Shown: positions 36,253 to 45,103, counted from the first letter of the stretch. The stretch: 64,000 bases of DNA from Nitrospira sp. (GCA_030123625.1 CP126121.1:1714179-1778178); one strand, 5' to 3'. Numbers and translations are program-made. The notes: a model not told the origin generated them from the sequence alone.

Positions 36253-36996
36253 TCACTGAGCCTCGAAGAAGCGGATGGCGGTGAGCAATTCGGGGAACTG
36301 GTAAATAATATAATCCGGTTTGACGCCTTCTTTCTCCGCCAGGCCTTGGTTTGATTTGCAAAAGACCGTGGTCATCCCGACTCTCTTCGCTCCATACACA
36401 TCGCGATACATATCATTGCCTACAAACAGCACCTCGGACGGTGTCATCTTCATGGCAGTCAATGCGTCCGTGAACAGGCGTTCGTGTGGCTTACGGACGC
36501 CGACGTCTCCCGAGATGATGATCGGGTCGAAATATCCGGCGAGCCCGACGGTGTTCAGCTCGGGAACGGCATAAGCGGTCTGCCCATCGGAAACGATGGC
36601 CAGATGATAGTTCTGATGCAGCTGCCGGATGGTGTCCACCACGCCGGGATAGGGCTGTAACCGAAAACGTGAGGCGGCGCGGTACGTCTCGGCCAGCAGT
36701 CTCGGGAGTTGCTCCAGCTTCTGAGGCGACAGGCCGCGTGTAAAGTCCGTCGCGTACTGCGTAAGGATCGTATGGAAGATGCCGATAGCATCAAATTCGG
36801 GGTGCCGCCCCTCACGGGCCGCGCGTTGCTCCTTCATGATCTGGAAATAGAGCTCCTTCACGACATGCGGTTCGAGCACAATGCCTTGATAGGAGAGCAT
36901 GTTGCTCAGGATTCGATAGATCTCATCGTGCCCCTCATTGGTGTGAATATCCGTCAGCGTGCCATTGATATCGAAAATAATCCCTTTGACCTGCAT
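36253..36996 (-). CDS. HAD-superfamily hydrolase
   Basis: A 247-residue HAD-fold protein. Motif I is FDINGTLTD, so the second catalytic aspartate of DxD is replaced by Asn. Motif II lies near SDGQTAY, motif III (lysine) in GVRKPHERLF and motif IV in VGNDMYRDVYGA. Loss of the general acid/base Asp usually lowers or changes phosphatase activity. The cap domain is helical (residues 15-130). Its ATG abuts the stop of the upstream phosphotransferase gene, so they form an operon. Confidence 0.85.
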   Translation of the reverse strand: MQVKGIIFDINGTLTDIHTNEGHDEIYRILSNMLSYQGIVLEPHVVKELYFQIMKEQRAAREGRHPEFDAIGIFHTILTQYATDFTRGLSPQKLEQLPRLLAETYRAASRFRLQPYPGVVDTIRQLHQNYHLAIVSDGQTAYAVPELNTVGLAGYFDPIIISGDVGVRKPHERLFTDALTAMKMTPSEVLFVGNDMYRDVYGAKRVGMTTVFCKSNQGLAEKEGVKPDYIIYQFPELLTAIRFFEAQ

Positions 36997-38007
36997 CTAC
37001 AGGGCCCTCAAACAGGCTGCTGCCTCATGGATCAGGCGATGACGATAGTCGTGGTCGATCCACTGGTTTCGCGCGATGCGTAATAACGTCATGCCGAGGT
37101 AAAATGGGGTCCTTCCCGTGATCGATTGAAAGGCGCGATCGCGGTCGGGGAAGTGGCAGGCATATTCCCACAGAAAGTGGCCGATGAAGGGCTCAGCGGC
37201 GTCCTTCTTGCCGGTGGCCCGCAGAAAGAAATGCGTTAATTCGCCGGCGATGCGGCCGGTATCAAACACGCGATCCGCATGCTTGGCTCGCTCCAGATCG
37301 AACGCCATGACTTGTAATCCGTCCCCAATCAGGAAGTTTTCCGGGGTCGCGTCCCCATGCACGAGAACCTGCTGGTCTTCCCACATCCGCGTCTGATGAC
37401 GCCACTGGTCACGCAGCCAGTATAATTCGCCTCTCTCGTCTTTTTCGAATGCGCGGATGTCCTGCAGCCGGTGAATAAGGCGGTCCAGATATGCGCAGTC
37501 TTGGTGGAAGTCCACCCCCACGCCGTTGGCCGTTCGGTTGTGGAACGAAGCCAAGAAATACGCGAGGGCGGTGAGTGCATGATACAGTGTCCCGTGGTCC
37601 CCGCTCTGAATCACTCGCCGGATCACGTCGCTGAGTAATTCTCCCTCACAGTATTCGGTGATGAGCAGAGCGTTCATCGCGTACTGGCGGCCCAGCGGTC
37701 TTACGACATGGTGGGGGTAGCCTATCAGCCCGTAATCGCGCATCATGCAGAGACTGTCGAATTCGCGTGTCAGGCGGGAGCTTGCCTTTCCGGCGTCGTT
37801 CTTTTTGGAGGAGAGAAAAAACTTGCCGATGACCTTGGTGTTGGTCGCGCGGTCTTCATACAGGTACACATCGTGTGAGCCATTGAGCCGGAAGACACGG
37901 TATCCCGAATGACGTGAGGCAGGGCCGATCTGCGGCTGAATGGCATGCTGGAGATACGCGTGCAATGGATCGTGTTGTGGGAGTTTCCCCAGATAAGTTC
38001 TGTGCAT
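36997..38007 (-). CDS. Aminoglycoside-phosphotransferase-like kinase
   Basis: A 336-residue protein of the APH/choline-kinase fold: VIGKFF around the ATP-binding lysine, ITEYCEG as hinge, and the catalytic loop VHGDATPENFLIGDGLQVMAFDLERAK (Asp and Asn, then the metal Asp). The family phosphorylates small hydroxyls such as choline, homoserine, fructosamine or hexoses. It is followed immediately by the HAD gene, so the pair may phosphorylate and dephosphorylate a common metabolite. ATG 38007 is chosen. Confidence 0.85.
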   Translation of the reverse strand: MHRTYLGKLPQHDPLHAYLQHAIQPQIGPASRHSGYRVFRLNGSHDVYLYEDRATNTKVIGKFFLSSKKNDAGKASSRLTREFDSLCMMRDYGLIGYPHHVVRPLGRQYAMNALLITEYCEGELLSDVIRRVIQSGDHGTLYHALTALAYFLASFHNRTANGVGVDFHQDCAYLDRLIHRLQDIRAFEKDERGELYWLRDQWRHQTRMWEDQQVLVHGDATPENFLIGDGLQVMAFDLERAKHADRVFDTGRIAGELTHFFLRATGKKDAAEPFIGHFLWEYACHFPDRDRAFQSITGRTPFYLGMTLLRIARNQWIDHDYRHRLIHEAAACLRAL

Positions 38008-38202
38008 CGTCGTGGTAGGCAGAGTGGAATCACCTCTCCAATTATCCCAGGAAAAGGGGACGTGTCGGAAGGAATAAGTTGGGTCGAATCGTCGAATCTA
38101 ATATCTTAGGGACCGGTGGTTCTCCTAGTTCTCTAACTTGGCTTGCCGGATATTCTAGATGCCTTTTCAATTTACCAAGAAATTTACCAAGGAGGTCAGA
38201 CC

Positions 38203-38307
38203 ATGCCTGGTAAAGCTGATATCGTCACCTACATTATCCTTGGAGCATTTGCCCTGGCTATTATTGTCTTCGCGATGATGAATACGGGGTATAAAGGGCC
38301 GGGCTAA
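38203..38307 (+). CDS. 34-residue single-span membrane peptide
   Basis: An uninterrupted small gene (ATG 38203 to TAA 38307) with the near-perfect ribosome-binding site AAGGAGGT seven bases upstream. The product starts MPGKADIVTY, has a hydrophobic segment of about 18 residues (IILGAFALAIIVFAMM) and ends NTGYKGPG. The plan (short polar head, one span, Gly-rich tail) suits a small subunit or assembly factor of a membrane complex. No family is recognised. Just upstream the motif TTTACCAAG is repeated. Confidence 0.65.
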   Translation: MPGKADIVTYIILGAFALAIIVFAMMNTGYKGPG

Positions 38308-38569
38308 AGAGAAATTTACGCTTCGCGGCTCCATTACACAGTAACGGCTTGCAAGTCTCAGCACGCTTCCGACACAGAGGGATGTTCTGCGCCATGATCT
38401 CATGGTCTCCGGTGTAGTGCCATATACCCCTCAATCAATTTATTCACAACCGACGTCATTGCGGGGCGTCTCAGTTCGTACGCTGCAACGTCGTCGTATG
38501 GGCCTGGTCCGTCACATAGGTTTGACCATGTCGCCAGCCATCATTGGAAATGGAGGAAAGACCTTGCCG

Positions 38570-39532
38570 CTAGGCCCGTGCTCTGAGCTCTCGTACGCCT
38601 CGGCCAATTTTGTGCCGGATGAGGGTTCGCAATGTCACCCCATTGGCATAGCCGACCTGTGCAGCAATCTGGTCCACGCTGTGGTCACTGGTCTGTAGTA
38701 AATGGACGGCGCGCTCGACGCGAAGGTCCTGAAAGTATGCAAGCGGCGATTTCCCGATCACGGCGTGCAGTCGACGCGTCAGGGTTCGTGGACTTGTTGC
38801 CACGGCACGGGCGGCTTCATGGAGCGAGAAGCCGTCACTCAAACGGCGGCGAGCCCACCGTTCGAATTGCTCCACACACGGATCTGCGTGCGCCAGGTGG
38901 TCGGGAATGGCGAAGGTCGCTTGCATCGGTCTTGGGTCAACCACGAGGTAGCGGGCCGTCAGCGCCGCCAGTGCGGGACTACGGCGACGCACGAGCCACA
39001 AGGCCAGATCGAGGTGGGCCAGCGCGGCGCCGGCAGTGATGAAAGATGACGAGTGGACAATCATACGCGACTCGTCCAGCACCACCTGCGGATACCGTTC
39101 ACGAAAGAAGGGAGCCAGCCACCAGGAAGTCGTCGCATGATGACCGTTGAGCAGTGAAGTCCCTGCAAGGATAAATGTGCCTGTGCAGGCTGCCCCAAGC
39201 AAGGTGCCTCGCTGGAACCATCGCCGCAGGAGACTCTGTGCGTCCATTATCTCTCGTCGCTCGAGCATGATGCGCAAGGCATCGGGCATCTTCGCCCCCA
39301 CGGCAGGGACTAGGACGACATCGGGACGAGCAAGTCCCGTCGCTGGTTTTGCCGGGATCGAGAGGCCGTGACTCGTGGTCACGCGTGAGCGGACGCCCAC
39401 GATGGTGACATCGAAACGCGTCGTCAATGCCTTCGAGGAGGCTGCGAGTTCATTCGCCACACTGAAGGTGTCAAGAAGGGTCGATAAGCCAGTATCGAAG
39501 GTGTCCTGAAGTGCCAAGAGGTAAATTCGCAT
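38570..39532 (-). CDS. GlxA-type AraC-family transcriptional regulator
   Basis: A 320-residue regulator. Residues 1-190 form a DJ-1/PfpI-like amidotransferase-fold domain (LALQDTFDTGLSTLLDTFSV, GAACTGTFILAGTSLLNGHHATTSWWL), and residues about 215-310 form an AraC-type double HTH (SLHEAARAVATSPRTLTRRL, SVDQIAAQVGYANGVTLRTLI). The cysteine of the PfpI nucleophile position sits in AACTG. It diverges from the monooxygenase and DoxX genes and probably regulates them. A perfect inverted repeat lies between the two (39551-39568). Confidence 0.9.
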   Translation of the reverse strand: MRIYLLALQDTFDTGLSTLLDTFSVANELAASSKALTTRFDVTIVGVRSRVTTSHGLSIPAKPATGLARPDVVLVPAVGAKMPDALRIMLERREIMDAQSLLRRWFQRGTLLGAACTGTFILAGTSLLNGHHATTSWWLAPFFRERYPQVVLDESRMIVHSSSFITAGAALAHLDLALWLVRRRSPALAALTARYLVVDPRPMQATFAIPDHLAHADPCVEQFERWARRRLSDGFSLHEAARAVATSPRTLTRRLHAVIGKSPLAYFQDLRVERAVHLLQTSDHSVDQIAAQVGYANGVTLRTLIRHKIGRGVRELRARA

Positions 39533-39550
39533 GGCTAGAATTGTAGCATA

Positions 39551-39568
39551 ATTGGCATTCTTGCCAAT
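39551..39568. promoter_or_regulatory. Candidate operator for the GlxA-type regulator
   Basis: ATTGGCA and TGCCAAT form a perfect 7-bp inverted repeat around TTCT, in the 104-base divergent region between the regulator and the monooxygenase gene. Confidence 0.45.
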
Positions 39569-39636
39569 AGACCTTACTTAGTTCACACGCTAGGATGCGC
39601 ACAGCAATGCAGTCAACTTCAGAAAGGATGGAGACC

Positions 39637-39939
39637 ATGGTACGAGTAGCATTGTTAGTGCGGTTGCAGGCTAAACCAGGGAAGGAAAGCGAAGTGGCTC
39701 GTTTTCTCGAAGATGGCCTTGCCTTAGCGAATCAGGAAGCCGCCACGCCGATTTGGTTTGCCCTTAAATTTGGACCTGCTGAATTTGGCATCTTTGACGC
39801 GTTTGCCGATGAAGCAGGGCGTAAGGCGCATCTGGGGGGACAAATTGCGGCAGCACTGATGGCAAAGGCTCCAGATTTGTTGGCTCAACCACCACAGATC
39901 GAACAAGTCGATGTGCTCGCTGCGAAGATTTCGCACTAA
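39637..39939 (+). CDS. Putative quinol monooxygenase (ABM domain)
   Basis: About 100 residues. An antibiotic-biosynthesis-monooxygenase (dimeric alpha+beta barrel) domain: VALLVRLQAKPGKESEVARFL, then ATPIWFALKFGPAEFGIFDAF, then the helix HLGGQIAAALMAKAPDLL. Such proteins oxidise quinols or bind small aromatic or electrophilic molecules. ATG 39637 is taken as start; ATG 39628 and 39607 are in frame. Control by the divergent GlxA regulator is likely. Confidence 0.82.
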   Translation: MVRVALLVRLQAKPGKESEVARFLEDGLALANQEAATPIWFALKFGPAEFGIFDAFADEAGRKAHLGGQIAAALMAKAPDLLAQPPQIEQVDVLAAKISH

Positions 39940-40069
39940 GCGGACCGAGTGCTACGACAAGGTCGCCGATGGCCAGACGACGCAGTTGAGCGCAGCAGAG
40001 CTTCGACCGCGATAGCGCCAATAATGATCTTCACGTGGTTCGACCCGAGCACAAATTTAGAAGTTTCAT

Positions 40070-40561
40070 ATGACGAAATATGCACACTGGGTCCCCATTC
40101 CACTGCGGCTGATCGTTGGTTACGGATTCATGGCACACGGGTATGCGAAGGTCCTCAAAGGGCCGGAGCGTTTTGTCGATATCGTACATGCCATGGGAGT
40201 TCCAATGCCCGAACTCATGGCGTGGGCGACTATCATTATTGAGCTCGTAAGTGGATTGGCCGTCCTGCTCGGTGCGTTTGTGCTGGTGTTCAGCATTCCT
40301 ATGGCGATCATCTTGCTGGTCGCTGCGTGTACCGTTCATCTGCCTTACGGATTTAGTTCGATCAAACTGCAAACAGTGACGGCGACGGGTGCTCAGTTCG
40401 GTCAACCTGGGTACGAATCTGCCATTCTGTACCTGGCGTGTCTGGCCGCTCTTGTGTTATGGGAAGCAGGGCCATATTCGATCGATTCATGGCGCGCAGC
40501 TCTCAAGACATCCGCTCATCATTCCTTGTTAAAAAGTTCTTCTCATAGAAAGGAAAACTGA
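40070..40561 (+). CDS. DoxX-family membrane protein
   Basis: A 163-residue DoxX/DoxD-like protein with four membrane spans (VPIPLRLIVGYGFMAHGYAK, AWATIIIELVSGLAVLLGAF, LVFSIPMAIILLVAACTV, ILYLACLAALVLWEAGPYS). The family motif G(Y)GKLx appears as HGYAKVLKGPERF. DoxX proteins are often placed beside oxidoreductases that respond to oxidative or thiol stress. Here it follows the monooxygenase and may share its transcript. Confidence 0.85.
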   Translation: MTKYAHWVPIPLRLIVGYGFMAHGYAKVLKGPERFVDIVHAMGVPMPELMAWATIIIELVSGLAVLLGAFVLVFSIPMAIILLVAACTVHLPYGFSSIKLQTVTATGAQFGQPGYESAILYLACLAALVLWEAGPYSIDSWRAALKTSAHHSLLKSSSHRKEN

Positions 40562-40816
40562 GTGACATTTGTGAAACCCGATATGAGCTTGTAATTGGAG
40601 AGGGCTCTATACGGTTTCAATGCATCAACGCTACAGCCAACTGGCTCAATTCCGCTCGCACATACTCTTGACCTCTTGGAACTTCCGCAAATAGTCCCAT
40701 CAAATGGTCGCAATGGTCTTGCCTATCGTACCGGTTCTAGCCCAGTATATGTTCGTCTCGAACGGCCGCGATCCCGTGATCCTGTATAAGAACTGAGGCT
40801 GTTTTAATAGGTCGGC

Positions 40817-41647
40817 ATGCTCGATCTTCTCGCCTACGATTTCATGCAACGGTCTCTTCTCGCCGCCGCGATGGTGGGTGGGCTTTGCTCGGTCATCGGC
40901 GTGTTTGTGGTCCTGCGGGGATTGGCGTTTGTCGGCGCCGGGACGTCGCATGCTGCGTTCGCCGGTGTGGCACTCGGCTACTTGATGGGATGGCCGCCAT
41001 TGCTGCCGGCCATTGTGTTCGGCCTTGCGACGGTCTGGATTACCGGGTGGGTCGAAGAACGTGGCCGAATGAAACTGGATGTTTCAATCGGCATTCTTTA
41101 TACCACGACTATGGCACTGGGCATTCTCTTTATCGGACTGATGAAGACCTACAATGCCGAAGTGTACGGATATTTATTCGGCAGTGTGCTATCGGTCACT
41201 CCTGAGGAACTGCAGATCATCGGTGCGTTGAGTGTGCTCGTATTGGGACTCCTTCTGCTGTTTGCCAAAGAACTCTATTTCATCGCTTTCGATCAAGAAA
41301 TGGCCGAAGCGTCAGGCGTGCCCGCACGACAGATATTTTTTCTCCTCCTGACATTGGTCGCTCTGACGGTGGTCGTCTCACTGAAAACTGTGGGAGCCAT
41401 CTTGGTATTTGCCATGATTCTGATTCCCGCCTCGACCGCCTACCAACTCACTCATAGCCTTGCCGCACTGACTCTCTATTCCGCAGCGATTGGAATCCTG
41501 ACCTCGGTCGCCGGCGTTATAATTTCCGCGTTCTGGGACATCCCTTCCGGGCCCGCAATAGTTCTATTGGCGACCACCATCTTTTTTATCGCCGTCTTTT
41601 TGTCGCCGAAGCGGATGAGGCGTACGCAGTTCGTTCATTCTCATTAG
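40817..41647 (+). CDS. Metal ABC transporter permease (ZnuB-like)
   Basis: A 276-residue permease with about eight spans, of the ABC-3 family: AAAMVGGLCSVIGVFVVLRGL, AFVGAGTSHAAFAGVALGYL and LFAKELYFIAFDQEMAEASG are family blocks. It should pair with the binding protein and ATPase at 32139-33919, but lies 6.9 kb downstream of the ATPase with unrelated genes between. ATG 40817 is used. There is no other ABC-3 permease in the window. Confidence 0.9.
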   Translation: MLDLLAYDFMQRSLLAAAMVGGLCSVIGVFVVLRGLAFVGAGTSHAAFAGVALGYLMGWPPLLPAIVFGLATVWITGWVEERGRMKLDVSIGILYTTTMALGILFIGLMKTYNAEVYGYLFGSVLSVTPEELQIIGALSVLVLGLLLLFAKELYFIAFDQEMAEASGVPARQIFFLLLTLVALTVVVSLKTVGAILVFAMILIPASTAYQLTHSLAALTLYSAAIGILTSVAGVIISAFWDIPSGPAIVLLATTIFFIAVFLSPKRMRRTQFVHSH

Positions 41648-41803
41648 GTATCTTGTTCCATTATTCTGATAATGCTATTTGTATGGCACAACCACCGTCC
41701 AACGTCATGCTATCGTTCTTCCTAGTGCAAGAAGAGATGGCGGCAAGGACCATTTATTCCATTGGACTTCGATGAGAAAGTCGAGCACGAGAGGAGACAT
41801 CTC

Positions 41804-42433
41804 ATGCACAAGCACACGTTCCGAGCGGCCGTAGTTGGGTTGGTGTTCACCGTCGGCGTCGCCCTATTCCCCCTTTCAAACGGCGCGCTCGCCGGAGAGT
41901 TCGGAGGGATAGAACCAGGCAAATGGATACTGGGCTTTCGAGCAGGATTTTCACCCCTGACCCAACAGCTCTCCCAAAACACCTCAACCTCGGTCGGACC
42001 GCTCGTCAATTTTCAAGGGTTGTACAGCGTGAACAACTGGCTCCTGGTTGGTATGATGCTCGAATGGGAGCGCCACGGAGTCAATATAGAGCGACCTGAC
42101 CTGGACCTGGGACATCAAGATACGGTATCGGTGCTGCCGACCCTGGAAGTACGACCGGTCAGATTAGGTCAAGTAATCCCATATGTGAACATGAGCTTCG
42201 GCGTAAACATCAATAGCTTCGGAGAAGACACGACCCTTAGCGTGAGCCCCAGCAATACCTTTGCTTGGCGGTTAGGGTGGGGAGCCGATTACAAGCTCAA
42301 TGAACGGTTTGCCCTCAATGCAGAATGGGCCTACAAGCGGAACGACGGCCATGCAACCATCAATGGATTACGGAATGATGACTGGAATGCATCCTCATTC
42401 GGCTTTCTCTTCGGCGGGAAGATGTTCTTCTAG
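41804..42433 (+). CDS. Outer-membrane beta-barrel protein
   Basis: About 209 residues. The signal peptide (AAVVGLVFTVGVALFPLSNGALA) is cut before GEFGGIEPGKW. Alternating amphipathic strands follow (FRAGFSPL, VGPLVNFQGLYSVNNWLLVG, RLGWGADYKLNERFALNAEWAY) and the C terminus ends in a phenylalanine (GGKMFF), the outer-membrane insertion signal. This is an OmpW/OprF-like small barrel. ATG 41804 has GAGGAG eight bases upstream. The palindromic element starts directly after its stop codon. Confidence 0.78.
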   Translation: MHKHTFRAAVVGLVFTVGVALFPLSNGALAGEFGGIEPGKWILGFRAGFSPLTQQLSQNTSTSVGPLVNFQGLYSVNNWLLVGMMLEWERHGVNIERPDLDLGHQDTVSVLPTLEVRPVRLGQVIPYVNMSFGVNINSFGEDTTLSVSPSNTFAWRLGWGADYKLNERFALNAEWAYKRNDGHATINGLRNDDWNASSFGFLFGGKMFF

Positions 42434-42556
42434 CAGGCTGTTGAAAAAGTCCGCCAGCGGCGTTCTCGCGGCGCTCAAGGCCTCAACGTACCAACTACGT
42501 ACGCCTCGGCCTTTCGCTAGCTGCGGCCTTGCTGAACGACCTTTTTGACCAGCCTG
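42434..42556 (+). repeat. Palindromic repeat element (REP/MITE-like)
   Basis: The left end CAGGCTGTTGAAAAAGTC (42434-42451) pairs with the right end GACCTTTTTGACCAGCCTG (42538-42556) as an imperfect inverted repeat. The interior holds further palindromic parts. It starts exactly after the TAG of the barrel gene. A related fragment CAGGATGTTGAAAAAGGCC lies at 31937. No transposase is near. Confidence 0.6.
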
Positions 42557-42658
42557 CGGGCTTCCGAGGAAGAGTTCAGGACTTCTGGATCTCCTGCTTT
42601 GCTACGCTTGCAAAATAGCTTGTCAACATCCTCTGCTAAGAGACATGACCCAATGCTT

Positions 42659-43090
42659 TCACTCAAGCCGACTATCTTTGCTTCGACTCCAAACCATGCC
42701 GGTCTGCTCTTTTGAGCTGAAACCAAGCTTTTCATAAAAACCAGGCCGCCTGGTACAGAGCCAAAAGAGTTCCACCTTCTTGAGACGCGTGTGATTGAGG
42801 ATACGCCGGACGATTTCAGTCCCGATGCCTTGTTTTTGGTAGGCCTGGTCGACGATCACATCCCAGATCGTTGCGCGATAGATAAAGTCGGTGAGTACTC
42901 GGCCGAACCCGATGAGACGATCTCCATCCCAAGCACAAAGCGTCAGGTCGGTATGACATAGCATTTCCTTCGCATCATCGAGGGATCGGCCCTTGGCCCA
43001 TGGGGCTTGCTGGAACAGCCTCAGGAGCTGAGAGGCGTCAGGGGGTTCGTTATGGGAGTAAATGACGCCGGACTTGAGGGTTGGAGGCAT
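42659..43090 (-). CDS. GNAT-family N-acetyltransferase
   Basis: A 143-residue GNAT acetyltransferase with the acetyl-CoA binding loop VDQAYQKQGIGTEIVRRIL (Q/RxxGxG/A as QKQGIG) and the following strand LFWLCTRRPGFYEKLGF. It is about the minimum length for the fold. The substrate is unknown. ATG 43090 is used. Confidence 0.85.
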   Translation of the reverse strand: MPPTLKSGVIYSHNEPPDASQLLRLFQQAPWAKGRSLDDAKEMLCHTDLTLCAWDGDRLIGFGRVLTDFIYRATIWDVIVDQAYQKQGIGTEIVRRILNHTRLKKVELFWLCTRRPGFYEKLGFSSKEQTGMVWSRSKDSRLE

Positions 43091-43140
43091 CTTATACTAG
43101 AGTATCCTCCCGAATTGTCCTTGAGTGTACGGGGAAACCG

Positions 43141-43320
43141 ATGTCAACGCAAGTCCGAACCTGTCCGAAGTGCTTCCAACTCATGTGGCTAAAGGCGGAT
43201 GAGTACGAGGTGATCGACGATGAAACCGTTCGAGCGAAGTGCCCTCACTGCGGGAGCACGGCTCGCTTTAAACTCGTCACCGTCGGCGCGAACGCATTAG
43301 GGCCAAAAATGGGACACTGA
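43141..43320 (+). CDS. Small zinc-ribbon protein (MJ0042-like)
   Basis: A 59-residue protein with a four-cysteine zinc ribbon: CPKC near the N terminus and CPHCG after a 24-residue strand-rich spacer, in the MJ0042-type pattern VRTCPKCFQLMWLKADEYEV. ATG 43141 follows a short leader. It diverges from the GNAT gene. Function unknown; possibly nucleic-acid or protein binding. Confidence 0.7.
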   Translation: MSTQVRTCPKCFQLMWLKADEYEVIDDETVRAKCPHCGSTARFKLVTVGANALGPKMGH

Positions 43321-43405
43321 GTGAGAACAATGGTCGATGGGAAATGGTGGATGTGGATACCCTAGAGATACATGAACCATTTACCATTCATCATTACATT
43401 GGCTT

Positions 43406-43828
43406 CTACATGCCGCCGCCCGCGCCGTCCAACTCCGGCTTATTGCCTGGAAGGACTTTGTGTAGAGCGACGCGGTATTCTCTAAGCCGCTTTTCGTCCA
43501 TTCGTCCCATCTCAATTTCATTATCCCGCTGCATTCGTTCCAAATGATCCAATGCTGAGAGAAGCGGTTGAACGGCCCCGAGGAGGTTCCCGATTTCAAA
43601 CGCCTCCAGAGATGACACCAACGATTCATTCAGCGCCTTATATGGAGTTCCGGCATTCTGGCTTCGGGCACGGGAGACGATGGTTTCATAGCTATCGACC
43701 GCCTCAAAAGAAGGTTTCAGGCCCGACGACAGTGCGCTCAAGTGGACAATGGGTGGAAGCTTGGCGGCATAGGACTTGAGATGAGCCGTTAATCCTCCCA
43801 CGGCATCAAGTACTTCGGTGGTCAGCAT
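43406..43828 (-). CDS. Hypothetical helical protein
   Basis: A 140-residue, largely helical protein ending in GAGGGM. No family is recognised. Its start overlaps the stop of the upstream pseudouridine synthase gene by seven bases, so translation is probably coupled and the gene is likely real. The helix AVQPLLSALDHLERMQRDNE is the clearest segment. Confidence 0.6.
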   Translation of the reverse strand: MLTTEVLDAVGGLTAHLKSYAAKLPPIVHLSALSSGLKPSFEAVDSYETIVSRARSQNAGTPYKALNESLVSSLEAFEIGNLLGAVQPLLSALDHLERMQRDNEIEMGRMDEKRLREYRVALHKVLPGNKPELDGAGGGM

Positions 43829-44826
43829 GCATCCTCGCCAATGTACATGTCGGCGGCCGGTCCACGTGACTCCTTCCTCCCGGGGATAAGGAACTGTTCA
43901 AGCGCACGCATCACCTGTTCCATATCGCTAGGCATCAGCCTCGTGAAATCTTCCACACCCCCCGTCCCCGGATGAGTGAAGCCAAGGGTTCTGGCATGGA
44001 GCATCACCCGAGGAATCTCTACTTGGCCGATCATACACACTTTTCTCCCTCCATACGTGTGATCCCCTAGAATGGGATGTCCCAAGGAGGTGAGGTGAAC
44101 CCGGAGCTGGTGAGTGCGGCCGGTTCGCGGGTAAAGCAGCACATGGGCGGCCACTCTTCCATACCGCCGCTCCACCACGTACTCCGTCACCGATTCCTTA
44201 GGGCTGGTCGTTTTCGACGAAAATTTCTTCCGGTCTTTGATGTCCCGACCGATAGCCAGTTCGATCAGTCCTCGGCCTTTCTTGGGAACGCCCCAGACCA
44301 ATGCCTCGTAAACCCTGGTGATGGTATGGAGCTTGAATTGCGCTGCAAGAGCACGATGTGCCGTATCGGTCTTGGTAATCACCATGATGCCGGACGTTTC
44401 TTTGTCCAGGCGGTGGACGAGGCCTGGCCGCTCTTTCCCTCCAATGGTCGAAATGGTTCCACCCGACGTCTGAAAATGATGCAGCAGTGCGTTGACAAGC
44501 GTACCGGTCCAGTTCCCTGGGGCAGGGTGGACGACAATCCCGGGCGGCTTATTCAAGACCAAAAGAGACTCATCCTCGAACAGAACTTCAAGAGGAATAG
44601 CCTCCCCCTTGATCGAAAGGGGCTCCGGCTTCGGCACGTCCATGGTGATCTTATCGCCGGGTTTGATTTTGTGGCTCGGCTTGACCATCTGATCGTTGAT
44701 GCGGATGCGCCCGAGCTCGATCAGGCGCTGCAACGCCGAGCGTGAGACATCCCGTTCCCGATTGGCGAGAAAGAGATCCAGCCGTTTGGGCTGTTCTCCC
44801 GCGGTGATGATAAATTCCGTAATCAT
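43822..44826 (-). CDS. rluD: RluD-family 23S rRNA pseudouridine synthase
   Basis: A 334-residue RluA/RluD-type enzyme. An N-terminal S4 RNA-binding domain (SRSALQRLIELGRIRINDQM) precedes the catalytic domain with VHRLDKETSGIMVITKT, whose Asp is the catalytic residue, and HQLRVHLTSLGHPILGDHTY. RluD modifies helix 69 of 23S rRNA; other RluA members modify other sites, so the exact target is unproven. ATG 44826 is the natural start. The C-terminal tail of about 40 residues is longer than usual. Confidence 0.88.
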   Translation of the reverse strand: MITEFIITAGEQPKRLDLFLANRERDVSRSALQRLIELGRIRINDQMVKPSHKIKPGDKITMDVPKPEPLSIKGEAIPLEVLFEDESLLVLNKPPGIVVHPAPGNWTGTLVNALLHHFQTSGGTISTIGGKERPGLVHRLDKETSGIMVITKTDTAHRALAAQFKLHTITRVYEALVWGVPKKGRGLIELAIGRDIKDRKKFSSKTTSPKESVTEYVVERRYGRVAAHVLLYPRTGRTHQLRVHLTSLGHPILGDHTYGGRKVCMIGQVEIPRVMLHARTLGFTHPGTGGVEDFTRLMPSDMEQVMRALEQFLIPGRKESRGPAADMYIGEDAC

Positions 44827-45103
44827 GAGCGAGTACGCTACTAAAGAGCATCGGCCAAATGCAATTGGAGAGAGCGTTGGTTTGCTTCTTTCGTAACGGA
44901 GGGCCATATTCTCAGCGGAGGCGAAGCCGCTCAGCCGGGAAAACGACGAAGAGCACGAATTCTATCTCATCTATTCTCAAGGGACGGGGTAGAGCATCTG
45001 CTCAACGCACTTCCTCGTGATACCAGAACTTCACGTGAAAATTGCTCCGATACGTCTTTGGAGGTCTGCTTCGGAATGGAAGATCGACGACAGTTCTCTG
45101 TGT

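Noticed and set aside
38402-38698. A 98-residue plus-strand frame in the gap before the GlxA regulator
   Set aside because: It overlaps the regulator's 3' end antisense and shows no family or ribosome-binding site.
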